Part shown: positions 21,528 through 33,900 of the stretch, in pieces | Position numbering within the stretch: position 1 is the stretch's first letter | Layout of the letters: every line of letters begins with the position of its first letter | Notes under the pieces: model-generated | The model's database searches: none | What the model saw: only the letters and a program-made list of their open reading frames with translations | Told to the model about the DNA's origin: nothing | Position numbers and translations under genes: made by a program | NCBI GenBank assembly: GCA_963930775.1 | Contig: OZ005695.1 | Coordinates: 5,270,001-5,334,000, forward strand | Reading direction: 5' to 3' | Origin: Cliona cf. orientalis | Lineage: Eukaryota; Porifera; Demospongiae; Clionaida; Clionaidae | Length of the DNA: 64,000 nt

Positions 21528-21861
21528 GCTTCTACACCCTCGAGACCTCGTGGATATCAAGTCCAAAATGTCGTTGGTACAGGGTTAAAATTGGCACATA
21601 TTGGCCTTTGACCCCATAAGGTACGCCCAAAATTAATTTGAAATTCGCACCGGTATGCACTTTCTGTATTGTGACTTGTACTTGACGTGGAAACAAGACT
21701 ACTACAAGATGATCTATAAATTGCGCATGCGCCAGCCGAGCCGAGCCATCCGCCGGCGTCAACGATTCGATTGTTCTATTAAATCTACGGTCCTACCGGC
21801 CGGACATACGTACGCGGACGTGGACGTGGACGACGTACTACGTAGTGTTATTTGATCTAAG
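21528..21861. promoter_or_regulatory. Shared bidirectional promoter of PRPF31 and CDR2
   Basis: Only 334 bases separate the two divergent start codons, so both 5' UTRs and any promoter must lie here unless upstream non-coding exons exist. No TATA box is convincing on either side. The right half is CpG-rich (CGAGCCATCCGCCGGCG, ACGTACGCGGACGTGGACG), and it contains one NRF-1-type palindrome. Head-to-head housekeeping pairs driven by such sites are common in animals. Confidence 0.75.
21722..21733. promoter_or_regulatory. NRF-1-type palindrome
   Basis: TGCGCATGCGCC matches the NRF-1 consensus YGCGCAYGCGCR with the full 10-bp GCGCATGCGC palindrome. It lies 195 bases upstream of the PRPF31 ATG and 129 bases upstream of the CDR2 ATG. 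Its symmetry suits a bidirectional role. Note that the same palindrome also occurs inside family A repeats. Confidence 0.65.
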
Positions 21862-21928
21862 ATGGATGATCAAGATTATCGGATACAAGAACTCGAGACC
21901 GACACGTTGAATACCGATTCAATCGATG
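21862..21928 (+). CDS. CDR2: CDR2 coding exon 1
   Basis: Twenty-two codons plus one base (MDDQDYRIQELETDTLNTDS-ID). Donor GATG|GTAGGT. The split Glu codon joins to exon 2 in phase, giving DELQLAALLGK. Confidence 0.85.
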
Positions 21929-24900
21929 GTAGGTCTACCGGTATTAGGATTTTAATACTTTTACATAATTTTATCAAAATAATACATGGGTTTCAATAGG
22001 TTTAGAGTATGTCAACAATGGACCATTGGGTCAATGTGTATAGCGAGGTTCCATGTATGTATATGTACTTAGACGTGTGTCAGTCTGACCATAGACTATA
22101 GAATATCTATGATCTGACAGACACCACTGGAACTGCACAAAGCCGACCAGTGGCTATGGTTGGATATATATTGGTATTAAATAGCTCATCTACAGGTCTC
22201 TATAAAAATAATCTTGGTGTCGCAGTAATTTACATGAGGGGGGCACCCTGGGATCCCCCCCCTCCCCAAGTCTTGTACTAATATATATTGTAGAGTGTCC
22301 TCTACTCCTTTACAAAACGCATGGAAGAGTCTTCTGTTGAGGTGGCTGTGGTACACCGCACTGACGAGGTTCAACTAGGCCAAAACACATGTCTGAAGCT
22401 GCACCCTCATATTTATTTAAAATTATAATATTATTGTACCCTCACGAAAGAGGACCCACTACGGAATGTTTGGGCTCGATTTCCTGCTGAGGTCTAATGT
22501 TTACTCGAATATGCGCCCGTGTATAGCTGCCCTTGAAAAACAGGCTGGTTTATGAAGACTGAACTTTGAATAATCTATGTAAGATCGAAAAATAGCCTGC
22601 CAAATAGCCATAAACCTAAGCCTAGCTAGCTTTATGCTGCGATTTAGCACAAAGGAATGATCGTGCACAGCTAGCGATCGTAATATGGCTGCCATCAACG
22701 ACACGCAGTGCATATCGGCCGGATAGCCAACCGTCCTGGCTCTCAATTGGTATTACCATGCTTAATTGAATGAGGTATAGTAACCGAGGCTACTATTCGA
22801 ATCATGAAAATAGGGTCCTCTTTCACGACTAAATGCAATACGGTGGAACCCCTCTAAAGCGGACACCATTGGGACCCAACACTTCGTCCACCGTAGTCAG
22901 GTGTCCTTAGCTCAGGGGTTAGTGGTGGACGATGAAAAAGATCGTATTGATGAGAGATCTGTCAACCGACAGCTCCTAAGCAAGAATTTGAGACACATGC
23001 ATTTAGGCTTTACTGTAGTTACTGGTCGCTGAAACCATAGATAATACAGCTGAAACCGACCGATTTTAATGGTGGGTGTGGCCTAACTGTCCGTTATGCG
23101 AGGTGTTCACTATTCCCCAGGCTCGAACGGGACCAAAATGAGTGTCTGTTATACAGAATAGCGGGGTGTCCGCTGTTGAGGGGGTTTGAATATATATATT
23201 GAAGTCTATGGAAATACAATCTGGACATTCGGAAATGTCCATAATATCGCAGGTGTCCGCCATTGAGGGGTGTCCGTTAAGCGGGGTTCCACCGTACTGA
23301 TACCTCGAATATCGGCCCACCCCCCCAATCTTGGCCCAGTGCAAGGTGCACCACCCATGGGTCCACTTTCATGAGGGTACAGTATATGATGTACATGTTG
23401 ATACTGTATAATGGGAAATTTTCAAAGGATCCAATTTTCGCTTATAATCCACATACATCGGTGCCAGAAGCATTTTGAATATGAGGGGGCCAAAATGTAT
23501 GACGTACAGTCCATGTGCATGCAAAGTTTTAAGTCACACCCACTGATTAATAGTACCATGTTTGTGAAACTGAGGGTGAAACAACGATGAACAACAGGCA
23601 AAAACAGTCAATTTCAAGGAGAGTAGCAAAGAAACTAGCATGGTTTCGACTCAGAAGGTATATGGTCTCAGAAGCCACCAGAAATAGTCACAGAGGTCAT
23701 AAATTTCCTGGGAAAGCATGCCCCACACCCATGCTACCACACACTTGAATTTCCCCCTGTACGAAAAGATCTTGTATCAATCCATGACTATGATATGCAA
23801 GGTTCATGATCCTGATGGCTATATGCTTGCTAGAGCACCTAGCTGAGTTGATCTAGCCAAGTGCCACAGGTGCATGACAGCATCATCACCCATAAGAGAA
23901 GCTTTAACATTAATTTTGATATAATGAGCACCAAGAACTAGCACTTGTATACCCATCCTCCCCACCACCGTAGCGTGCACAACCCGCCACAGCTACTTGA
24001 TTATCAATTCTTAGCACACAAAATGAACTGGGGATCTAGGTATCATGAGTAACTTGTAAGCACAACTAAATATAACCTGCCAATATCGTCAAGAACTGGC
24101 TTCAGTATGCTTCAAATCCTTTGGTAAGGCCCATAAGCATCACAAACATTGTGTGCATAAGGTGTTTGTAACTCTATCACACAAAACATGAAATCCATGC
24201 ATCTGGGTGTTTTTAAGCACAACAGATCCATCAAATTGTCAATATAAAACAAGTATGTATAATGTCACAACAATGTAATTATGCACTACAGTAATGACAT
24301 TATGCATGGGCTGACTATAAATTAAATTATTTGGATCAGCATGACTGTATTCAATAATTATTAGAAATGGATAAATGTCATGATGTTTTAATATATGAAC
24401 GCATTCAAGTCAGTATCTCAACTCAGATAGTCAGGGTTGCTCCTCAATGTTGTTAAGCTTGAAACTCCCATATTGCCACTAAAATGTATGCGCATGCGCA
24501 GACAAACTGATCTGTAGGCCACACCCCTCACTGCAGGTGGAATTTAATGAGCCAAGAGACTTAGCTCCACTCCAGCATGGATACTATAGTACCGGTATGA
24601 CAGCGAACAGTTAACTCGCCTCTTCAGTCTTGCTTTGCAAGAAGCATAGATATGCGAGAAGTCGGAGACTTTGGTGGGCCCAACTTGCGAGTACAACGAT
24701 GACGTTCTCACTCCGCTCAAACCGGCATCGATGCTGGCGCGGGCGCAAAATCGAGATATTAGGGCTAGGCTATAGCTAGCTAGCTGTACTGCAGCCTAGG
24801 CCGAGGGCCGGACGGCCCCAAGGCTGTACTCGTATGTACTCGTACTCGTACTCAAGTACTCGAACTCGCGATCGATGGCCGGCCGGCCGGCCGCGCCGAG

Positions 24901-27900
24901 CGCGCGGCGCTTTGCGCCTCGTATCGTACGTGCATATGCATCTCCATGGTTACCATGTTTTTTGCACACGGCCCTACCGTTCTGACCAATCAGGTGCGTT
25001 ATGACACAAAACGACACTTTCTGAAAATATTTTTCGTTGTATATAGTATAACTAGCTTCATTCTTCGAATCATTTGGCAAGGCCCACAAGCATCACAGAC
25101 ACTGCATTTTTTTATTGGCCACTCTTATTTTCACCACATCCCAATATTTAGCCAAATACTGTACTTGATCTAATACCATGTAAATAGTTTCAATTTTGAA
25201 AAACACACTTTTGTGGTGAAGGTCGTCAATCACTCCATATACACACATTATGAGAATTCATAAGAATTACATGTACAGTGCTAATTTCTTTCGTTAAATT
25301 TGATCATACGTTGTATTCAATTAACTACAATAGTAAAGTTCTATAGACCCATTGCACATACAAGAAAAATCCGCAAAACTTCATAAATTGTCCCCAACGG
25401 CCGCCATATTGGAGTACAAGCGTCTATGTAAACTTATACTAGCGAGTGCTAAATGGTGCTATTGCTCTATTGTTGTGCATGGACATTAGCCAACTACCGT
25501 ATAGCGGGAAACTTTCGTATGGTGCAAATTTTCGCATATTTCGTATGCTCCATCCTTTATACGAAAATGAATACTGCGAAAATTTGAACGTACGAAATTT
25601 TTTTCCTTTCGTGAGTGACCTTTGACCTATACGGCGTATAGGTCATTTAGCACCAGCAGCTAACGACCGCGTGTGGCCATGGTAGGAGAATACGCCTACC
25701 ACGGCCACACGCGGTCGTTAGCGGCTGGTGCTAAATGCAAGGCTAGCTCACTGAACGATGTATCTTTATCAGTTCTTTGCGAAACGGAGTGACCTTTCTG
25801 GTCCCAGTGGACCGCTATCAGCATCGATTACGATCACGGAAGCCAGTGATGCCGCACGTAAGTGTGAGCACCATCGGCTGCGCATGCGCGCAATCTCCCA
25901 CAGCAAGCATACGAAATTTAAAAGTACGAAAATTTATTCTAAGTGTGTTTTAGTCAATCATACGAAAATTAGCACCAACGAAAATTTCCCGTTATACGGT
26001 AACTGATATTTCGAAGTACGCCGTGGTTACTCTAACATACTCCAGCCATGGCAAAAATGGATGCTTACCTTCTTTGCAAATGAGCGGCAAAGGCAGCCTC
26101 TACATTTTCGCCATAGAAAACGGCTCCAGTTGTCCTCCAGGGCGACCCACTGCACGCGCCCTGTGACATCACGTGCAATGGGTCTATACTGTAGCTATGA
26201 TTGGTAATGGATAGTTCGAAGTGAGAGTATGCTATACATAGCCACAGTTGATATATTATTATAATAGCCTGTCTAGATACATCGTAAGCCGGGAAAGGAA
26301 AATTATTGATGTACATGCAATTTTCTGGGCCTGTAATGACACCTGAATTTCCTCGAATAATCTCATATGTCATATCGTTAACCACAGAAAAAAAGTGTGA
26401 CTGGAGATATAATGAAATTGTATTGCAATATTTTGCACGTTTGAGGCACTCACTTGCACTCAGTGTATACACATGTACCTATAGCTGGCATGTGTATATG
26501 CTAGCCTAGGGGTACACCAAGTGCAATACTCACTCAGCATGTAGAAGATACTATGTGGAAAAATTACCGTATTTTCCCGCTATTAAGTGCATGCGCTTAT
26601 ATCTCCACAGGAAGAAAACCTGCGCTTAATAGCGAAGTGCACCTAACAGCGAGATGCGCCTAACTAAAAATAGCTACATCAAGAACACATGCACGTTTGC
26701 AGTATCACTTAAGGGGCATGGCCAATTGATGGATCGCACCATCGTTCACGTTGCTGCATTCCGCCCAAGTCGAATGGCGTTCATTACTAGAAGCATAGCT
26801 ATTATCTATGCTGGAAGAACCTGAGAATCGACGGTAGCCATCGTGATTTCGAAAAGGCTGGAAGCTTAGTTAGCGTGCAGATATCGAGGACAAGGGTCAC
26901 ATAATATTATATGCGCTTATACACGAAATGCACCTAATAACGAGTGCTTAGGCCAACAAAATAGCATGTACGCTTAATAACCAATATGCGCTTATAAGCG
27001 AAATGCGCCTAATAACGAAAAAATACGGTAATATCAGTTCTTGGGAAGCTCAAGCAATGCAGATTAACCATGGTTCATTCAAGCCATTATGATTCATCGA
27101 TTGTGTTTTACTGGATTCCTCGCTGTGACAGCTACTATGGAAGACTACATGCACACACCTAACTATTATGACATTTCTAGAATTATAGGTACTGGCTTTC
27201 AAAGATCTAAGACTTGCTTGGCTAGAGACATGTATAGAACAGTGTGGATTATAACTTTTTGTTGATGATCTGACAAATGTCAGACCGTATTCCAGTTTGA
27301 TCGGATATCACTAACTGTTGATCAGACATTATATGCATTGTACATATCTCTGCGTAGTACAGCCAGATAATATTATAAGACAAATATCCTTGCAAGGGAA
27401 GGTATATAGCAGCAATGCACAAGCACAGCTATACAGCTATAGCTACATGCATCTGCAAAGCTCGAGGTGCAGTTACATGTACCACAAACCACAGCACAGA
27501 GCAGTGAAGGTTGTAAGCTAAGTGGGTGCTAAATAAACTACTACTACTAACATCATCTCCCAGCTACTGACCACTGTCTGCGAGAACGCATGCCCATTGC
27601 AAACTATACTAGCAAGTGATGGTAAAGCGGCCATATGTCCGACCAGGAGCGGTTCAGGCGGCCATGGAGCCATATTGGTCGGATTTTAGCCAATGACCAA
27701 CTATTATAATCCACACTGATAGAACTACTGTAACCATGTGCATTCCACTGTCTAAACATTGGGCCATGATCAAGGTACTCCCCAGTGGCGGATCTAGGGG
27801 TGCGCAGGAACCCCCCTTTAGGCTGCACAGGCTAGCACTAAGAAGTACTGATGATAAGCTAAAAGGAACCGCCCTCTCTGGCTACAAAACTAAGAACACT

Positions 27901-30900
27901 GCTGCTGTGGCTCACCTTAGAAGAAAATATGTTCGAAAAGTGATCGACTGGACTGGTAGGGCTGGTAGTCTAGAAAACGATTGAAATGTGCGTGGTTTTG
28001 CTGAAATGTGGGCATATGGTATCTAAAATTTCGCATGTGCTTCACACACCAGAGTAAATATATGCCAGAACCCCCCTTCTAGAAATCCTGGATCCACCAC
28101 TGCACCCCGGTGAGCCAATTTTGTCATTTGGCATTGAGGCCTAATAGCAATTCAGAACATGTCCTTCGCAATGTTGACCACATCCACCGCAACCACCACC
28201 ACAAAGACTGACTTTCGATGGTGCTGAGATTATCGCCTCACTTTGCTATAATATTATGCCTGAGATAGTCAAAATGTAATTCTAGTATTGTATAAGATGA
28301 ATTTGTGTTGAAATTGTGACCGTTCTGTGGTTATGAAATTTAATGATCTTGTTTGCTTTATGTTCTGTGGATTGTGTATTCGTTAATCTGTAGGAATGCA
28401 CAATCTATTATTATAATCACAAAGGTATGTACATTCTACTTGTTAGCACTACATGTAGTTGAATATTGAGAAATGGTGCTAACAATTGATTACTATGCTA
28501 AAACTTGTGCTCATTATTGCAAGCCCAATGTAGTGGCTGATCCACAGGGATGCATATATCCCTTGTGCATGCCCCTGTGTGCATGTGCAAGGGATAAAGC
28601 AATATCCATCTGTCTTACCAAAACAAATTGCCACGTCTAGGCATCATAGTGAGGTAATTACATACAATAATACATGTACAAGATTGCAAACCTTACACCT
28701 CCTTTTGCTTCTTCCCTGAATGCTGCAAATACGTGTACATGTATGTGTGTTGTAGTGATGATCACAACTAGACAAAAATTTATATTACCAAAATTAATAT
28801 ATCTGCAACATAGAAGTATACTATTAGCTGGGCTTTATGAATTTCTTGTCAAGTGAATTTTTTTGGTATGTTTGTAGGTAGTGCAATATGTGGCACATGT
28901 TTTACTTACGAACAGCTATAATCTGCCAAAATTCCATACTTGCTTAATTAGTATACCGTACCCTCACAAAAGAGGGCCCATGGATGGTGCATCTTACATT
29001 GGGCCAAGATTGGGGGATGAGCCGATATTCGAGGTACCGTAAAGTCTGGTTAATAAGCGCACATGCCTATTAAGCGCATACTTTTTAATAAGCGCATGCT
29101 TCCTTCCTGTTGTTAAGTATTGTCTAATAAGCGCATGCGCCCAAAAAAGACGACAGTAATATTCCCCGTTCGATCCAATGTTTTCCATGCTCTACATTGC
29201 TAGAACTAGTTTACCAACCTATTTTTGGATAGCCAGCTGCACGAGATCAGCTATACTCAACACTGTGACGTTCCACTGAGACGGGTTCGGACTCTTGATC
29301 TTGACTTCGAAGCGAGTCTCGCCAAAGAAATCGGCTATTTTTCCAGTTTTCTTCCGGCGATGGTTTCCGATCATACTCCTATGAACTATTACAGAGCTTA
29401 TTCCAAGAATCATTGTGTTCATAACTTGCTAGCTTTGTGATTGAGCGCTCGAGCTTGCTGGCCATGGGCGGGGCCAAAGTTTCACTCTCTATTAAGCGCA
29501 CATCGTCTAATAGGCGCATACTTCCTTACCACCGAGAGCGATAAGCGCATGCGCTTATTAACCAGACTTTACGGTATCAGTATTGCATTTAGACACGAAA
29601 GTGCGCCCAGGTAAGTTACCCACGCAATCTTCATATTTTGAATAGTAGCAGTGGCTACCATTGATTTCAGCCTTATTCAAGCACGATTACCAATCAAGAG
29701 TGAACTATCGGGCTGATTCTTCACCGTATGTCGTTGACGGTAACCGTATTTAGTGAGTGTGGTTACGATCGCTAGCCTCATTCGTTTTTTACGGCTGTTT
29801 AGCAGGCTACTTATCGAACTTACATAGATTATTCGAAGTTCAATCATCATAAACCTGCCATTTCAGCTGTGTTTTCAAGGGCAGCTACACATGGGCACAT
29901 ATTCAAGTAAACACTAGACCTTTGCAGGAAGTAGAGCCCAAAGTGGGGGGTGGGCCGATATTCCGTAGTGGGCCCTCTTTCGCAAGGGTAAGGTAATAGT
30001 GTTCAAGTATAAAAAAACAATTTGAAGGATGAGTAGGGATGGCAGGGTCAAAAAGTATACAAACAAGATTTGTAGGGATAATCACATCCACTATACATCT
30101 TCATGCTTGCTTTTCTCGATTAACTTGTTCGTTAAGCACTCTTGACTCAGAGTCACTCCGGCAGCTCAGGCCATGGCCTGAACAATATTTCTTCTGATTT
30201 TTGTAGCTATGTGTGCACTAGTTGGGCGTTTCTGCAATGCTGAAACTACGAACCACACCTACCGCGTGTTCTATCCAAGCGCTTAAGCGCACACTCGAGC
30301 GACCACATGCACTTGCAACTATTATAATAGCAGCTGTGCTGTAGTCCTGGTCTTAGAGATCTTAGTGACCAGGCATCATCCATGAACTGAGAGTTATTGA
30401 AGGTTTAATATATAGCTTAAATGTCTATCTCAGAAATGTTCTGGGGGAAGGGGATGCTAGGCCCCCATACTCCTTGCACATTAATATGCTGCCACTTTAG
30501 CTCCACCATAATTGTCTACCTTCACCCGGCCCTGTAACTTGCATGAGGGAGACATTACTGGGGGTTTTTTTGCACCCTCAAAAAGCAAGCGTAGGGATAT
30601 ATGGTGGATATGATTATCCCTACAAATCTTCGTTTACTTTTTGACCCTACCATTGTTTTTTAAACTTGTTAAAGGGGACCACACACTGAGCAGAAAAAAT
30701 TGTCCAGAAACCACCATATATTATAATCGAGCTGGATGCATAACAGAACCATACAATGCAAGCAGGCAGCCTAAACTTCAATTTTGTAAAATTGGTAAAG
30801 ATTGTCACATTTATGTGCGCATGGGCAGAAACATTGCAAATACATGGCTTCCCTATACAAACATATGGGTAAACTTCAAACAGCCGTAACTTTAATTCTA

Positions 30901-33900
30901 AGGCATGAATCAAATTTTTCTCATGTCAAATCTCGTGTTTCGACCCATTCTGCGTGCCAGTGTAAAAAAAACTATCTCCCCAAGTGCTCCCAAACCTCCA
31001 ACAATTAATTTATTTTGTTTTTTCTACTTAGTGTTTAATTAATTAATTCCAAGGGGACCACACACTAAGCAGAAAAAAATGTCAGGAAATCTCCACATAG
31101 TCGAGCTGGATGCATAGTAGAGCCACACAATGCAAGCAGGCAACCTATACTCCAATTTTGAGCGAAGTTGATAAAGATCGTCACGATTATGCGCTCACTT
31201 AGCCCCACCCCTCACATAGCGCATGGGCAGAAAATACTGCAAATGCATGGCTTCCCTATACAAACATATAGGGAAACTTCAAAGTGCTGTAACTTTCTTA
31301 GGGTATGAATCAAAATTCCCCAAGGTCAAATCTCTAGTTTCAACCAATTCTGCGTGCCCATGTAAAAATCATCTCCCCAGGTACTAGCTCCATTTAATTT
31401 ATTTCCTTTCTACTACTTACTGCATGTTTAATGTTTCTGTTTTTTTAGTGCTCTAGGTGTAATTCATCAACGCCATCTTAGATGGTTTAAGCATTGCTCA
31501 TTCAACTGTCAGTGGTACAGTATAATTAAGTAGTAGATAGGAGGTGTTAAAGTTTGCACATGCACACAAAATTGTAGCCACGCCCCTCGTTAACTTGATA
31601 CCTATGTGATGAAGCAGGCTAACAAAGAAGGCTGCTTTAGGCGGCCCAAGTAGCGATGAGACTCTTTCGTTTAGGGAGAAACCAAATTCTAAGTTTTATT
31701 GTTGGTAGCAGCTATCATATTATTTATCTGTATGTTACCACTCCTCGAGCCTTGCTCCTTCATATCTATGATCAATCCAGCAGAACACTGGCGCTGCATG
31801 CATTAGCGAGTAGCTCACCTATGCCTAGCATCTTCATATCCATGATCGATCCAGTGGAGCACTAGCACTGCATGCACTGGCAAGTGGCCTATTCCTAGCG
31901 CCTAGGGCCAGGGCACTGTCACATGACTTCACCATGGCAACACATTCTGAGCATGCGCATTATATCACAAAATGGCATATATCAGACACACCCAATTGTC
32001 AATGCACCATACACACCAACTATTACGTAGCTGTCAAGATATGCAAATTTAGTGTGCCACTGCACTGCACACTACAAAATAGAATGGATTTATACTCAAA
32101 GTAAGATGATAGGTTAAGGCAGTCTTGAGCTAGCCCAATTGCAAGAAACCATAAATAGGGATGGCACGGACACTCCATATATATATAATATTATATATAA
32201 TATAATAATACATTGCAAACACCCAAATATCTTTAAACAGGTAAATTTGTGAAATTTCTAAGTGTTAACATCAGAATCTCCAGCAAATTATCTACCTTAT
32301 AGCCAGAAAATTTTACTGTTTGGCGGTCTATATTACAACCGCCAAATTAAAATCTGCCAATTTCCTACTCGCATATAATTATATGTATGGCGATCCTGTA
32401 CCAAACTGCCAAATTTAAATCAGCCAATATTCTTGCAATAGTGATTTTGGGCTCAACCGCCAAATTTAATTCCCGCCAATATTTCCAGCTATACAGTATC
32501 TATCCTGATAGAGTCTACCGACTCTATGATATGAAACATACAAACCATACATGTAGTGTGCTTTTAGGACCCAACTACCAGATTTACATTTATAATGCTG
32601 TAATAATATGTTCATGTACGTACATGCATTTACAATGCACGTGTGTTTTAGAACTTCAGCTGGCAGCACTATTGGGAAAATCTTTGTTGAAGAAGAATAA
32701 TGAACTTGAGCAGAATTTGAGAAAACTACAAGAGTTTGCAGAAGAAACAGTGAGTGCTAATCAGGTAAGCAAGAGATCAAAATATAGGACTAAAACCGTA
32801 ATAAATCAGGACAAAATTGTATATATCAATCATGCATCTCATGAATTTTGTGCAATAGTATTTCCAATCTGGGGTGTGGTTTCTTACCTGCATCTATGGT
32901 GGACCTAAGTGTTCTCAATTGATGCAAAGAGTGAGCTACTTTGCTCACTCTCTTCTTGTACGTATGATTACTGCTGATGATACCCAAGTGATCAACACTT
33001 GGATATAATACCATACTAATAATTGAAACAGACCTGGTCTATGTTGGAAAAGTTAATATAAATGAATTAAGTGACATAGTGCCCAAAGACAATCATTGCG
33101 TGAACTATAACACCCTTGGCACATGCGCGAGGGGTGCGGTAGTCGTTTTGTGTGTGTGTGTGTGTGTGTGTATCTGTTACCACACTAACTGCTACATACC
33201 TGGTTTATACGTTGAAAACAAGGTGCCGCTAGGCTTTTTATGGTAGATATAAATTGTGTGAATTTTGTTGAAAACGCTTAATTTATTCAAAGGTTTTGGC
33301 AACATTTGCTGACCACCGCTACTTTTTTCGCTTCTTGGCGAGCTATTGATCAATGAAAGAGACAGCGACCGCTTCATTTCAAGAAGATTAATCTGTAGGT
33401 CTAACAATAGTTCTTATAACTTGATTGACTCATCGCTGGCCACAGTAGGCTGTCAACTATGCTTCTTGCTTTACTTTGTACTAGGTACTAGATCTGCTGA
33501 TCTGGTATGCACGTGGTACTGTTACGCAATACCATGCAATTGGTATTAGTGCATTCTTGTGGTTACTGTCTACAACACTGCCAACAGCAACAGTGTTGCT
33601 ACGTAGATCCATGGCTTAGCTTGCAAACTTGCAACATGTAGAAATTCACTTCCTGCGAATACTTCAGCCTTTACAGTATATCCGCTACTATTTCTTATTA
33701 TAGCAAGTATTAATTATATTGAAGGATGAAGTGGTAAGAAAGTAGACAAACAAGATTTATAGGGATAATCACATCCACTATACATCCCTACGCTTGCTTT
33801 TCTCGATTATCATTCACTTACTGATGTTGACTTGTTCATGCTATCCTTCAGTCAGTGCTCTTGACTTGCATGTAGAAGACCACAGTGCACTTCAGGACTA

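Noticed and set aside
32387-32908. 173-codon plus-strand frame spanning CDR2 exon 2
   Set aside because: Only 32652-32764 has family homology and splice sites; the rest of the frame is fortuitous intron sequence.
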